Shown here piece by piece: positions 55,352-64,000 of a stretch of DNA of 64,000 bases. Where the stretch lies: positions 1,488,001-1,552,000 of the forward strand of contig NZ_LN850107.1 in NCBI RefSeq assembly GCF_900070365.1, written 5' to 3'. The DNA comes from Alloactinosynnema sp. L-07. Its GTDB lineage: Bacteria > Actinomycetota > Actinomycetes > Mycobacteriales > Pseudonocardiaceae. The notes beneath the pieces were generated by a model. That model was not told the origin of the DNA. It ran no database searches and worked only from the letters and a program-made list of their open reading frames with translations. Positions within the stretch are counted from its first letter, which is position 1. Each line of letters opens with the position of its first letter. A program made the position numbers and the translations under genes.

Positions 55352-55900
55352 CTAATCCAGTGATCCGAGCAGGAGGTTCGCGTCGGCGGCCGGGTCGGTG
55401 CCCAGGTAGAACTCGCGGATGCCGTTGAGGGCTTCCTCCGTCGTCACGTGCCCGTCGCCGTTGTGGTCGAGGAGGTCGAAGGAGGTGCTCGCCTCGTCGG
55501 CGGACTGGCCGAGGTACCCGGTGGCCCAGTTCAGCCACTCCGCGCGGTCGAGCCTGCCGTCGCCGTCGGCGTCGGCCAGGTGCATGGTCAGGCGGATCAG
55601 AGGCGCGTACAGCTCCTCGAAGGCTTCCGGGTGGTCGACGATCAGGCTGGTGAACGCCGCGACGTACTCCGGCTCGGTGATCTTGCCGTTGTCGTCGGTG
55701 TCGGCGGCGGTGGCCAGCGAGTCCCACTGGTGGACCAGGGTCTCGTGGACTACCTGGTGCTCCGGCGACCCGATGGCGTAACCCAGGCCGACGGCGAGCC
55801 TGCGGGCGCGACGGATGAAGTCGACCTGCTCGATCACCCCGTTGCCGTCGTAGTCCCACGCCTGGAACCGGCGCGCGAGCTTCTTGGCCACAAGATCCAC
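55352..55900 (-). CDS. EF-hand calcium-binding protein (calerythrin-like)
   Basis: 182 residues from GTG 55900, fixed by GGAGG five bases upstream. Four EF-hand loops: DYDGNGVIEQVD, DTDDNGKITEPE, DADGDGRLDRAE and DHNGDGHVTTEE. This matches calerythrin/CasS-type bacterial calmodulin-like proteins that buffer or sense Ca2+ in the cytoplasm. Divergent from the C39-like gene at 55996. Confidence 0.9.
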   Translation of the reverse strand: MDLVAKKLARRFQAWDYDGNGVIEQVDFIRRARRLAVGLGYAIGSPEHQVVHETLVHQWDSLATAADTDDNGKITEPEYVAAFTSLIVDHPEAFEELYAPLIRLTMHLADADGDGRLDRAEWLNWATGYLGQSADEASTSFDLLDHNGDGHVTTEEALNGIREFYLGTDPAADANLLLGSLD

Positions 55901-55995
55901 AGCGACCTCCACCAGACGAAAACGTACCGCCACGCTACCCCGCAACGGGGAGATGTTCTTGCAGGACTGTATCCGCTGAGCCCGATGGAGGACCG

Positions 55996-57210
55996 ATGCC
56001 AGCCAAACGGAAAGCCGAGAGCGCCAAGACCCAGGACCGGCCGCTGGACCTGGCCGTGGGACTCGACTCGGCGCTCGCCCGGATCCGCCTCGGCGCGATC
56101 GGCGGCGGACGGGTCGACCGCGCGATCGCGGAGGCCGGACCCGGCGAGAGCCGAACGATCTTCGACCTCAACGGCGCACCGCTGTTCCACGACGTCGACC
56201 TCGACGGCCGCGAGGGCACGGTGGGGGTCGCCCGGATCGCCGCGAGCGAGACCATCGGCACACCGCTGGTCAGCCTGGAGGTCAGGCCGCGTCGCTGGGA
56301 CCCGGACGCGGCACTGAAGAACGCGCCCAAGGCCGCGACCGCGCTGTACCCCAAGGCGAAGGTCGTCGACACCCAGCTCGTCATGTACTGCTACCCGAAG
56401 GTCGGCGTCCGGGTCACCCTCGACGACCCCGAACGCAAGGGCCAGGTCGACGTCATCCTGGACGCCTCGGACCTCAAGCCGGTGGTCAACATCGGTGGTG
56501 ACGAACTCGAAGGATCGACCGCGTACTCGTACTACGCCGAAGTCGTCGAACCCCGCCTGCAGGAGCGGACCCGCCGCCACTCCCGCGACGCCGAGCACGT
56601 CGAGGTGCTGCGCAAGACCGTGCCCGAGCTGTTCGAGCGCAAATTCACCCTGACCCCGGCGCTGACCGAGCGGCTCGCCTCGGCGGGGAAGTTCTACTGG
56701 CTGATCAACAGCGAGCGCGTGCTGCCCTACGCCCCGCGCTGCGACCAGTCCGAGGACTTCCAGCTGCGCGCGCAGCAGACCAATGTGTACTGCGCGGTCG
56801 CCACCGGCCAGATGATCCTTGACTTCCACCGCTGGTACTACACGCAAGACCAGATCGCCGCCGCCATGAACACCGGCTCCGGTGGCACGACCAACCCCGA
56901 CCAGGTTGCCGGCTACGAGTCGCTGACCAACGACTCGTTCGTCGCCACCTACGACACCACCGCCCTGTGGTCGGAGGCCAAGGCCGAGATCAACGCGGGC
57001 CGCCCCCTCAAGAGCGGCATCCCCGGCCACGCCCGCGCCTGTGACGGGTGGCGCAAGACGTTCAACTTCGCCGCCAGCGCCTACGACCACGCGGTGCGCA
57101 TCTACGACCCGTGGCCATGGAACGCGAACATCTGCGAAGGTGGAGCGGTGTACTGGGAAGACTGGGACGCCGTGACCCACACCAACTGGATCTTCGTCAG
57201 GCACGCCTGA
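55996..57210 (+). CDS. Papain-like (C39-type) cysteine peptidase-domain protein
   Basis: 404 residues, with GGAGG before ATG and no signal peptide. The first 240 residues are a domain I do not recognise (beta-rich, with VDVILDASDLKPVVNIGGDE). The C-terminal 160 show a papain/C39-like core: oxyanion Gln260 or 261 and Cys266 (QQTNVYCAVATGQMIL), an AMNTGSGGTTNPDQ loop, His345 (GIPGHARACDGW) and acidic Asp371 (YDPWPW). Two bases separate it from the next gene. Substrate unknown; not linked to an ABC exporter. Confidence 0.75.
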   Translation: MPAKRKAESAKTQDRPLDLAVGLDSALARIRLGAIGGGRVDRAIAEAGPGESRTIFDLNGAPLFHDVDLDGREGTVGVARIAASETIGTPLVSLEVRPRRWDPDAALKNAPKAATALYPKAKVVDTQLVMYCYPKVGVRVTLDDPERKGQVDVILDASDLKPVVNIGGDELEGSTAYSYYAEVVEPRLQERTRRHSRDAEHVEVLRKTVPELFERKFTLTPALTERLASAGKFYWLINSERVLPYAPRCDQSEDFQLRAQQTNVYCAVATGQMILDFHRWYYTQDQIAAAMNTGSGGTTNPDQVAGYESLTNDSFVATYDTTALWSEAKAEINAGRPLKSGIPGHARACDGWRKTFNFAASAYDHAVRIYDPWPWNANICEGGAVYWEDWDAVTHTNWIFVRHA

Positions 57211-57212
57211 CC

Positions 57213-57665
57213 ATGATCGACGCCGACGCCGCCCGTGCCGCCGCCGAACAGCGGCGCACGGTCGCGTCGCGCACCCAACCCGACTGGGCCGCCGCCCGAA
57301 CGGGTGAGCCCCAACTTGTCCACACCATCGATGGCCACCCGTCGTACTGGGTCTGTCCCATCATCGACTCCGGCGTCCTGCGCGGCTTCGTCCGCGTGAC
57401 GGCCGACGGAAAGGTCGCCGCCCACGGCACCTTCGGCGGCGCACCCACCGTCGTCACCGGCATCACCGCGGATCAAGCCGCCGAGGCCGCCCGCACCTGG
57501 GCCCCGACGGGCGCCCAGATCGGGACCCCCCTCTACGTGCACGACGGCCCCCCTGGACGCGAGGCGTGGCGGGTCGATATCCACGAGGGGGACACGACGA
57601 CTGTTCTCATGGTCGGTCCAGGTGGTGCGTACGAGTGGGCACCTCGCGACCCGACCCTCGAGTGA
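57213..57665 (+). CDS. Small partner protein of the C39-like enzyme, function unknown
   Basis: 150 residues from ATG two bases after the C39-like stop, so translation is probably coupled. No known family. Ordered like a PepSY/propeptide-type beta sheet: SYWVCPIIDSGVLRGFVRV, GKVAAHGTFGG, EAWRVDIHEGDTTTVLMVGP. An inhibitor or chaperone of the peptidase is plausible, without direct evidence. Confidence 0.65.
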   Translation: MIDADAARAAAEQRRTVASRTQPDWAAARTGEPQLVHTIDGHPSYWVCPIIDSGVLRGFVRVTADGKVAAHGTFGGAPTVVTGITADQAAEAARTWAPTGAQIGTPLYVHDGPPGREAWRVDIHEGDTTTVLMVGPGGAYEWAPRDPTLE

Positions 57666-57674
57666 GCCGCACAC

Positions 57675-58118
57675 TCAGACCCGCCACTCACCGGCGACCA
57701 TCAGGTCCCGGCCCGCGATCTCGTTGGCCTCGCGCCAGGCCTGGATCAGTTCGGGTCGGATGCGGAAGTACGGGTAGTCGCGCTGTTCGCGGGGGTCGAA
57801 TCCGGTCTTCGCGGCGAACTCGTCGGCGACTTCGGCGGTGATCTCGTCGGCGATCGCCGCGGATCCCTCGATGAGCACCACGTCGCGCGTCGACCCGATA
57901 GTGAGGCGGACCCGCCCGACCGCCCGGAGGTTCCGGGCGGTCGGGTTGGTGGCCGCCGTCGAGATCAGCAGCGTCTCGCCGTCCCAGAGGAACGAGAGCG
58001 GCACCAGATAGGGCGTGGCCGCTGGACCGGCGGTGGCCACCCAGGCGTCGACGTCGTGGTCGAGCCGGTGCAGGGTGTCCTTTTTGCGCTGCTCGGGCGG
58101 CCGGGGCGGGGGAGCCAT
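57675..58118 (-). CDS. PPOX-class FMN/F420-dependent oxidoreductase-like protein
   Basis: 147 residues. Split-barrel fold: AWVATAGPAATPYLVPLSFL, ETLLISTAATNPTARNL, VRLTIGSTRDVVLIEGSAAI. Proteins of this class use FMN or F420 to reduce small molecules. Four bases after the next gene on the same strand, so it probably shares a transcript with the 58123 gene. Confidence 0.85.
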   Translation of the reverse strand: MAPPPRPPEQRKKDTLHRLDHDVDAWVATAGPAATPYLVPLSFLWDGETLLISTAATNPTARNLRAVGRVRLTIGSTRDVVLIEGSAAIADEITAEVADEFAAKTGFDPREQRDYPYFRIRPELIQAWREANEIAGRDLMVAGEWRV

Positions 58119-58122
58119 GGCG

Positions 58123-58572
58123 TCAGCTCACCGCTCGCTTCACGAGTTCGCCGATTCGCTTCTCGTCCGCGGGGGTCAGCTTCGTCAGCGCGAAGGCGGT
58201 CGGCCACATGGTGCCGTCGTCGAGGTTGGCGATGTCGTTGAAGCCGAGGGTCGCGTAGCGCGCCTTGAACTTGTCCGCGTTCTGGAAGAAGCAGACGATC
58301 TTGCCGTCCTTGACGTAGGCGGGCATCCCGTACCAGAGCTTCGACGTGAGTTCCGGCGCGCTGGCCTTGACGATCTCGTGGATCCGCTCGGCCAGGGCCC
58401 GGTCCGGTTCCGGCATGCCTGCGATCTTCGCGAGCACATCGGCCTCCGCGTCGGCCTTGGCCGTGCGCGGGTTGCGCCGCGCGGCCTTCTTCAGTTCCTG
58501 GGCGTGCTCCTTCATCGCGGCGCGCTCGTCGGCGCTGAAACCCTCGTGCTTCGGGTTGGTCTTCGTGGTCAT
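58123..58572 (-). CDS. DUF1801-family protein (iron-chaperone-like)
   Basis: 149 residues from ATG 58572, with GGAG upstream. Charged N-terminal helix ([20 protein letters not shown]), then the DUF1801 core: [37 protein letters not shown], split here by key motifs WYGMPAY and CFFQ. YdhG/Fra-like relatives bind iron; activity here is unknown. Confidence 0.85.
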   Translation of the reverse strand: MTTKTNPKHEGFSADERAAMKEHAQELKKAARRNPRTAKADAEADVLAKIAGMPEPDRALAERIHEIVKASAPELTSKLWYGMPAYVKDGKIVCFFQNADKFKARYATLGFNDIANLDDGTMWPTAFALTKLTPADEKRIGELVKRAVS

Positions 58573-58604
58573 CGTGGTTCTCCTCTTCTGCGAATTCGGG
58601 GTTG

Positions 58605-58955
58605 TCAGAGGTCCTGGAGCAGGCCGAGGACGTTGCCGTCGGGGTCGGTGATGGTGGCGACCAGGCGGCCGCCACCGACGTCGCCGACCGGCTCGCGCAC
58701 GGTCGCGCCCGCGCTGGTGACCTCGGCGAGCTTCGCCTCGATGTCCGGCACGTGCCAGTAGGCCACCGGCGAGGTCATGCCCTGCGGTCCGCCGCCCGGC
58801 ACCAGCCCGATGTGCTGGCCCTCGACCTCGAAGCCGACGTAGTAGGACTCGTCGGTCTGCGGCGCGATGCCGAGCAGCGCGGTGTACACCGCCTTGGCCG
58901 CGGCCAGGTCGGAGACGGGGTGCAGCACGGTCTTGACACCGAGGGTGGAAGACAT
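58605..58955 (-). CDS. VOC (glyoxalase/bleomycin-resistance) family protein
   Basis: 116 residues from ATG 58955, with AAGGAGTG upstream. Two beta-alpha-beta-beta-beta units: [36 protein letters not shown], then [14 protein letters not shown] and [15 protein letters not shown]. Fits a metal-dependent lyase/dioxygenase fold; substrate unknown. First gene of a short operon with the DUF1801 and PPOX genes. Confidence 0.88.
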   Translation of the reverse strand: MSSTLGVKTVLHPVSDLAAAKAVYTALLGIAPQTDESYYVGFEVEGQHIGLVPGGGPQGMTSPVAYWHVPDIEAKLAEVTSAGATVREPVGDVGGGRLVATITDPDGNVLGLLQDL

Positions 58956-59082
58956 CGTCACTCCTTGATTCGGATCGGGTGTGGCCGGTGATGGCCACGG
59001 GTAAAGCCTCTCCCGAATGCGGCCCGCCGACATCCGTGGCGACCACGGGGACCACCACTGAGTCCACACGGGATGGGGCAGG

Positions 59083-61887
59083 ATGAGGCCCGTGGCGGCT
59101 CAGGCGGGGATCTCAACCAGGGAGGCCGAGGTGCTGTCCCTGCTCGGGGAGCACCTCAGCAACGCGGAGATCGGTGCGCGACTATTCATCTCCGTCCGCA
59201 CCGTCGAGACCCACGTGTCCTCGCTGTTGCGCAAGCTCGGCGCCCCGGACCGGCGGGCGCTCGCCCAGCTCGCGACCGAATGGAGCCGGGCCGCGCGCGG
59301 TGGCAACGTGGCGTTGGGTCTGCCCGCGCCGGTCACCTCGTTCGTCGGCCGCGCGCGGGAGCGGGCGGCGCTTGTCGAGGCGGTCAACGCGCACCGCCAG
59401 GTGAGCGCGGTCGGACCGGGCGGGGTGGGGAAGACCCGGCTGGCGCTCGCGGTCGCGGCGCAGACCTCCGGCGACTTCGCCGACGGCGTGTGGTTCGTCG
59501 ACCTCGTCCCGGTCACCGACCCGGCGATGGTCGGCGCGGCGGTGGCGGCGGCGGTCGGCATCGGTGAGCAGCAGAACCGCGGCATGGACGAGTCGGTGAT
59601 CGCCGCGCTGGCCGACCGGCATGCCCTGCTGGTACTCGACAACTGCGAGCACGTGCGTGACGGCGTGGCGCCGTTCCTGGAGCGGCTGCTCGCGGGCTGC
59701 CCGCGGCTGACCGTGCTGGCCACCAGCCGGGCCCGGCTGATGGTGCCCTTCGAGCGCGTCCAGCCCATCCCGCCGCTGTCGCTGACCGGTGACAGCGACT
59801 CCGACGCGGTCGCGCTGTTCCTCGACCGCGCCGCCGCGGTCGGCTGGCCGCTGGCGCCGGACCAGCACGACCAGGCCGCCGAGATCTGCCAGGGACTGGA
59901 CGGCGTGGCGCTGGCGATCGAACTGGCGGCCGCCCGGTTGCCCACGCTCGGCCTGGACGGCCTCGCGGGCACCCTCTCCGACCAGCTCCGGCTGCTGAGC
60001 GGCGGCGCCAGGGCCGACGACCGGCACCGCTCGGTGCGGGCAACGCTGGAGTGGAGCCACGCCCTCCTGGAACCGGCCGACCGCACGCTGCTGCGCCGGA
60101 TCGCGGTCCTCGTGGCCCCGTTCCCGGTGGACGCCGCCTGCCAGGTCGCCGGGTTCGCGCCGCTCGAACCGGCCGCGGTGATGGACGGGCTGGCCCGGCT
60201 CACCGAACACAGCATGCTCACTGTGGTCCCGGCCGCGGGCGGCACGCGCTATCGCACGCTGGAGACCATCCGCCAATTCGGCGTCGAGCAACTGTCCAGT
60301 GCGGGCGAGCTCGCCGATGTCCGGTCCCGCCACCTGCGCTGGTGCTCGACGATCGCCACCGAGCTGGCGCGGGACACGTCGCCCGGCACCGGGGCGTGGC
60401 GGGCCAGGTTCGACGCGGCGGCCGATGACATCCGGGCCGCGCTCGGGTGGGCGGCAGGCGAGCCCGATCACCGGGCCGACGCGTGCGACCTGGCACTCTC
60501 CTTGGCCCAGCTGACTTTCAGCCGGAACCTGGTCGGCGAGGCCCAGCAGCGTTACGAACAGGCGGCGTCGCTCGCCGATGCCCCGGTCATCGCCGGGGCA
60601 GCGCTCCGGCACGCCGCAGCCGTGGCGGGCTGCCGGATGCGCGGCGAGGACATGTACCGGCTCCACCGCGCCGCCGCGGACTCGGCGCGGACCGCGGGGG
60701 ACACCGCCGGGGCCGCCCACGACCTGGCCACGGCCGCGGCCACCGGCTATCGGTTCGCGGGCGCGTTCGCCCAGCCGCCACCGCCGGGTGCGGCGGCGGC
60801 GCTGCTGACCGCTGCCCGCGAACTGGCGGACGACGAGCCGCTAGCCGCGGCCGCGATAGCGCTGGCCGAGTGCGGGGTCCTCAGCGAGGCCGCCGATTCG
60901 ACGGTGCCGAAGGCGATCGCGCGCGCCGAGAAGGCAGTGGACCTGGCGCGGGGCACCGGCGATCCGCTCGCCCAGAGCGCGGCGCTCGACGCGCTCACCG
61001 CCGCCCAGTGCTGGGCGGGCGACACCTTCGCCACCGCGGCAACTACCCGCAGGCGAGTCGAGTTGCTCGCCTCGGCACCCGTGACGCCCGCCAGCGCGCT
61101 TGAGCGGGTGAACGCGCTCTCCGAGGCGGCCGAGACCTGCGTCGGCGTGGGTGACATCGCCGGGGCCCGCCGGTGGGGCGAGCAGCTTCGCGACTTGCCC
61201 CTGCTGGCCGAGCGAGGCGACTTCGCCACGTCCCGGCTGCTGGTGGCGGACGCGCTGGCGGGCAATGTCGCCGACGTGCTCGCGGGCAGCAGACGATTCC
61301 TCGACGCGTGGGAGCGCTCCGAGAGCCTGCACGCGCCCAACCTCGCCATGGCGGCGGCCGCTGTGGCGATGGTCCATGGCCTGCGCGGCGACGACCGGGC
61401 GAGAGCCGAGTGGCTGGCCGTCGTCGACGAGCTCGGTATCGCGCCGGATCAGAAAGCGGGCTACGGCGCGGTATTCGACGCAATCGCCCTGCTGCACCAA
61501 GGTCAGGCCGACCAGGCCTTGGCGAGGGTGGCCGACGAACCCGACGAGATGGACGAGTGGGTCATCTGGGTGTGGCGGCACTGGTACCTCGCGCTGCGCG
61601 CCGAGGCGGCCGCGCTCACCGGGTCTCCCGACGCGCGGCACCGCATCGACGCCGCCCGGGCGGTCGTGGCGGGCAATCCGATCGCCGACGCCCAACTGGA
61701 GCGGGCGGCGGCTCTGCTCGATGGCGACCAGGACCGGATGCTGGCCGCCGCCGCGGCTTTCGACGTCGCGGGCTGCCGCTACCAGTGGGCGCGGACGCTC
61801 GTGCTCACCGGCGGCGACCACGCCGAGACCGGCGCGGCGGCCCTGGCCGACATCGAACTGGCCCCGATGGCCGGTCCACACGCATGA
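59083..61887 (+). CDS. Large LuxR-type ATPase regulator with N-terminal helix-turn-helix
   Basis: 934 residues. The LuxR HTH is at the N-terminus (about 8-65: [37 protein letters not shown]), rather than at the C-terminus as in most LAL regulators. It is followed by an NB-ARC/STAND ATPase (Walker [13 protein letters not shown], 111-122; Walker [10 protein letters not shown]) and a long TPR-like helical region (about 480-934) with many Ala-rich helices. Probably a nucleotide-gated activator. Target unknown; the adjacent divergent VOC-DUF1801-PPOX set is a candidate. Confidence 0.88.
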   Translation: MRPVAAQAGISTREAEVLSLLGEHLSNAEIGARLFISVRTVETHVSSLLRKLGAPDRRALAQLATEWSRAARGGNVALGLPAPVTSFVGRARERAALVEAVNAHRQVSAVGPGGVGKTRLALAVAAQTSGDFADGVWFVDLVPVTDPAMVGAAVAAAVGIGEQQNRGMDESVIAALADRHALLVLDNCEHVRDGVAPFLERLLAGCPRLTVLATSRARLMVPFERVQPIPPLSLTGDSDSDAVALFLDRAAAVGWPLAPDQHDQAAEICQGLDGVALAIELAAARLPTLGLDGLAGTLSDQLRLLSGGARADDRHRSVRATLEWSHALLEPADRTLLRRIAVLVAPFPVDAACQVAGFAPLEPAAVMDGLARLTEHSMLTVVPAAGGTRYRTLETIRQFGVEQLSSAGELADVRSRHLRWCSTIATELARDTSPGTGAWRARFDAAADDIRAALGWAAGEPDHRADACDLALSLAQLTFSRNLVGEAQQRYEQAASLADAPVIAGAALRHAAAVAGCRMRGEDMYRLHRAAADSARTAGDTAGAAHDLATAAATGYRFAGAFAQPPPPGAAAALLTAARELADDEPLAAAAIALAECGVLSEAADSTVPKAIARAEKAVDLARGTGDPLAQSAALDALTAAQCWAGDTFATAATTRRRVELLASAPVTPASALERVNALSEAAETCVGVGDIAGARRWGEQLRDLPLLAERGDFATSRLLVADALAGNVADVLAGSRRFLDAWERSESLHAPNLAMAAAAVAMVHGLRGDDRARAEWLAVVDELGIAPDQKAGYGAVFDAIALLHQGQADQALARVADEPDEMDEWVIWVWRHWYLALRAEAAALTGSPDARHRIDAARAVVAGNPIADAQLERAAALLDGDQDRMLAAAAAFDVAGCRYQWARTLVLTGGDHAETGAAALADIELAPMAGPHA

Positions 61888-61944
61888 TCAGGCAGCACGG
61901 TGTCCACAAGGGATACTGCGGGTGCTCAGCGGGCGCGGTCGTAG

Positions 61945-62244
61945 ACCACGGCGATCTCGCCCAAGCCGCCGGTCTCCTGGTCACTTGACGCGGTCATCGA
62001 TGCGATTGTGGCAATTGAGTCCTTTGTGCTCGGTTCGGCCCTGGATGCCGTCGCGCCGGCGACGATGTTCGATCCCGGCCTACACGCCCAAGTCGTGCCG
62101 ACCTTCGCCTCGGCCGTAGCCGCCCGCAACAAGCGAGCCAAAGCGAGAAACCTCGCAGTGGCCGACCTATCCTTCACCGTTGGCCTACGTGCGATGATCG
62201 ACGGCCGAGCGTCCCAATTGGACGCACAAGCAGAGCGCGCATAG
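61945..62244 (+). pseudogene. TetR-family C-terminal remnant
   Basis: An open frame without a good start encodes a segment like the TetR C-terminal ligand domain (AIVAIESFVLGSALDAVAP, then ADLSFTVGLRAMIDG). The preceding sequence that would encode the HTH is absent, and the related stretch DHGDLAQAAGLLVT lies in another frame just upstream, so it appears truncated and frameshifted. Stop at 62242-62244. It may have been an ancestor or relative of the repressor at 63678. Confidence 0.5.
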
Positions 62245-62296
62245 GTGGGCTCGTTCGTGCTTCGACTGCTGGGGTCGCTCCCTCGTTTTCTAGCGT

Positions 62297-62384
62297 CTTA
62301 TCCGGAAACAGGGCTGTCAAGGGCGCCTGCGGCGTCGCTGCGCGATCAGCAAGCTGACCCTTGACAGCCCTGTTTCCGGATAAG
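62297..62384. repeat. Perfect 27-bp inverted repeat, hairpin/REP or MITE-like unit
   Basis: CTTATCCGGAAACAGGGCTG (62297-62316) continues to 62323 and pairs exactly with 62358-62384 across a 34-base loop. It lies in the gap 62245-62456, which contains no other gene I can support. Could be a transcription terminator for the convergent flanks or a small mobile palindrome. Confidence 0.7.
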
Positions 62385-62456
62385 GGATTGCCGGGACGAG
62401 GGTGCAGGGGGAAGAGCAGGGACCTGCGGTCCCCTTAGGGCAGTCTGGTCAGCTGG

Positions 62457-63617
62457 CTAGGCAATCGCAGGTTGATCGTGAGTGGCGCAGTGGATGCCGC
62501 CGCCACCTGAGGCTATTGCGTCGATCGACACTGGGACAATCTCCCGATCCGGAAAGTTGTCCCGGATGATCTGTGCGGCACGGTTGTCGGCCGCCGCATC
62601 GCCGAATTTCGGGATGAACACAGCTTTGTCGGCGACGTAGAAGTTGAGATACGTGGACACAAAGTCGTCCCCAGTCCCGGTGATCTTGTCCGGGTCAGGC
62701 TGGGGCAGGTCCACGACCGTGAACGGCTTCCCATGAGCGTCAGTGTTCGCGCTCAGTACTTCCTTGGCCTGGTCAGCAGACCGCGACCAGTGATCAGGTG
62801 CCAGGCCGGGAAAGGCGCGATCCAGCAAAACCGCGCCGGACGCGGTAAAACGCACGAGGCAGTCGATGTGCGCGTCGGTGATGTCCTGGCCGCGCACGCC
62901 TTCAAACCAGATCACCTTCCGCACACCGAGCACCCGCTTGAGTTCGGCCTCGATCTCGTCGCGGGTCTTGCCCGGGTTCCGGTTCTCGTTGACGATCGAA
63001 CTCTCGGTCACCAGCAACGTGCCCGCGCCGTCGGTCTCCAACGAACCGCCCTCGGTAACCAGCCACGTGTCCACGCTAGGAATCTTGTACTTGCCCAGGA
63101 CGGCCGCGGCAGCGGCGGCATCCGAGTCGTGTGGGTTCTGCTTGTTGCCCCAGCCGTTGAAGTGGAAGTCGACGCCCTTGAGTGTGCCCGCCTCCTCGAT
63201 GAACACCGGCAGGGTGTCGCGGGCCCACAGGTCGTTTACCGCGATCGGGATGACCTCGACGTCGTCGCCACAGGCGCGCTGGGCTTGGTCGGCATCCTCG
63301 GGCCGGGCGAGCATGACCACCGGCTGAAACTCGCCGATGGCCCTCGCCAGGCCTGCTATGTCGCCCCGCACCGCGGCGGTGTCCTCCATCCAGATCGCCT
63401 TGGTGGGCCACGACATGAACGTTCGCGACTGCCGTTCCCACTCCGCGCCGAACCGGCGTTCGGCCTGCGGCGTGCTCGTGGCGGGACCACGGGGGACGGT
63501 CGTCTCTGCGGTCGTCGGCGGCACTGGCTCGGTGCACGACACGGCGCCGAGGGTCAGCACGCCGCTCAGGGATCGCAGCACGGTTCGGCGCGACAGTGCG
63601 GTTTGAAGGGTGGACAC
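62457..63617 (-). CDS. Exported agmatine-deiminase/peptidyl-arginine-deiminase-like protein
   Basis: 386 residues from GTG. The N-terminus has a twin-arginine signal (SRRTVLRSLSG) and a Cys at VSC that could be a weak lipobox, suggesting a Tat-exported lipoprotein. Guanidine-modifying motifs: MSWPTKAIW, NDLWARDTLPVF, VTEGGSLETDG, DAHIDCLVRF and the active-site Cys near the end (GGGGIHCATHD). Agmatine deiminases give N-carbamoylputrescine plus ammonia. Export is atypical for that reaction and resembles bacterial PAD enzymes. Confidence 0.85.
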   Translation of the reverse strand: MSTLQTALSRRTVLRSLSGVLTLGAVSCTEPVPPTTAETTVPRGPATSTPQAERRFGAEWERQSRTFMSWPTKAIWMEDTAAVRGDIAGLARAIGEFQPVVMLARPEDADQAQRACGDDVEVIPIAVNDLWARDTLPVFIEEAGTLKGVDFHFNGWGNKQNPHDSDAAAAAAVLGKYKIPSVDTWLVTEGGSLETDGAGTLLVTESSIVNENRNPGKTRDEIEAELKRVLGVRKVIWFEGVRGQDITDAHIDCLVRFTASGAVLLDRAFPGLAPDHWSRSADQAKEVLSANTDAHGKPFTVVDLPQPDPDKITGTGDDFVSTYLNFYVADKAVFIPKFGDAAADNRAAQIIRDNFPDREIVPVSIDAIASGGGGIHCATHDQPAIA

Positions 63618-63633
63618 GGGCCCATCGTGACAC

Positions 63634-63651
63634 TGACTGGATTTTCAGTCA
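63634..63651. promoter_or_regulatory. TetR operator-like inverted repeat
   Basis: TGACTG-gatttt-CAGTCA is a perfect 6-bp inverted repeat between the divergent deiminase and TetR genes, overlapping a TTGACT hexamer for the minus strand. Probably the TetR binding site. Confidence 0.55.
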
Positions 63652-63677
63652 AACGGCGGCTCCACTAGCGTGAGCCT

Positions 63678-64000
63678 GTGTCGGAGCGACAGAAGTCGAT
63701 TTTGGAAGCGGCGGTGCGGGTGATCGCGCGGACCGGGGTACGCGGGCTGCGCGTCGAGGAACTCGCGGCCGAAGCCGGTGTCTCCACGGCGCTGATCTAC
63801 TACCACTTCGGGGATCGCGCCGGGTTGCTGCGCCAGACCCTGGAGTTCGTCAGCGACACGGCCGGGGACTACACCACGGAAGCGGCGGCCGCCGCCGAGA
63901 ACCCGCGTGCCGAGCTTGAACTGCTGCTCCTGCTGGAGATCCAGGACAACCCCGTGACCCGCGCCAACAGCGTGGCCTGGGGCGAGCTACGGGCCAGTGC
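63678..64000 (+). CDS. TetR-family regulator, C-terminus cut by window edge
   Basis: About 107 residues visible from GTG 63678. Helix-turn-helix: KSILEAAVRVIARTGVRGLR, VEELAAEAGVSTALIYYHFG. Ligand domain is beginning at the edge. Divergent from the agmatine-deiminase-like gene with an operator-like repeat between, so it probably represses that gene and itself. Confidence 0.88.
   Translation, partial: MSERQKSILEAAVRVIARTGVRGLRVEELAAEAGVSTALIYYHFGDRAGLLRQTLEFVSDTAGDYTTEAAAAAENPRAELELLLLLEIQDNPVTRANSVAWGELRAS

Noticed and set aside
61926..62177. Minus-strand frame across the TetR remnant
   Set aside because: No domain, whereas the plus strand resembles a TetR C-terminal segment.

Overview
High-GC, gene-dense actinobacterial DNA. 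The GC-rich codon use, many GTG starts, secreted cell-wall hydrolases with peptidoglycan-binding repeats, a SARP regulator, a furA-katG pair and kdpFABCDE suggest a filamentous actinomycete, probably near Pseudonocardiales (Saccharothrix, Lentzea or Actinokineospora type). This placement is inference from gene content. No rRNA, tRNA, CRISPR array, intact transposase or prophage was seen.

Layout. 1-7465: a SARP-type activator cut by the left edge, then a run of peptidoglycan-directed enzymes: CHAP plus degenerate M74, an atypical LuxR regulator, an apparently intact M74, DUF1906, M23, and a VanX-like dipeptidase. 7477-11151: DUF427 protein, secreted esterase, TylF-like methyltransferase, unusual SDR. 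11324-14726: a four-gene acyl-CoA (lipid or steroid type) oxidation operon. 14803-22690: a potassium-uptake locus with possible operator repeats, an extra microprotein, kdpF-A-B-C, a hairpin, then kdpD-E. 22687-26742: LysR-like domain protein, DUF5997, katG and furA with its operator-like site. 26867-33623: EEP-fold enzyme coupled to a beta-propeller, secreted hydrolase, MarR/MFS divergent pair, small secreted protein. 33751-38463: two unusual sensor kinases, a 168-bp palindromic MITE-like element and a response regulator. 38474-41359: TetR, oxidoreductase, acyl-CoA dehydrogenase. 41373-44731: secreted SdrD-like repeat protein, atypical response regulator, secreted metalloprotease, AMIN-like protein. 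44749-50795: degenerate PEP-utilising enzyme I-like protein, FAD/NAD(P)-binding protein, Stv-like protein, and an aldo/keto reductase overlapping a membrane protein antisense. 50902-53598: pyruvate phosphate dikinase. 53791-57665: a little-characterised set (two unknown proteins, an EF-hand protein, a papain-like C39-type protein and a small partner). 57675-64000: small stress or detoxification proteins, a large LuxR/ATPase regulator, a TetR remnant, a perfect 27-bp inverted repeat, an exported agmatine-deiminase-like protein and a TetR gene cut by the right edge.

Themes. Wall remodelling dominates the left end. Several proteins keep a recognisable fold but lack catalytic or phosphotransfer residues (M74 copy, SDR, PEP enzyme, a sensor kinase, two receivers). 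Rare TTA leucine codons occur in at least four genes (M23, kdpA, the 30088 hydrolase, the Stv-like gene), which suggests bldA-type developmental control.
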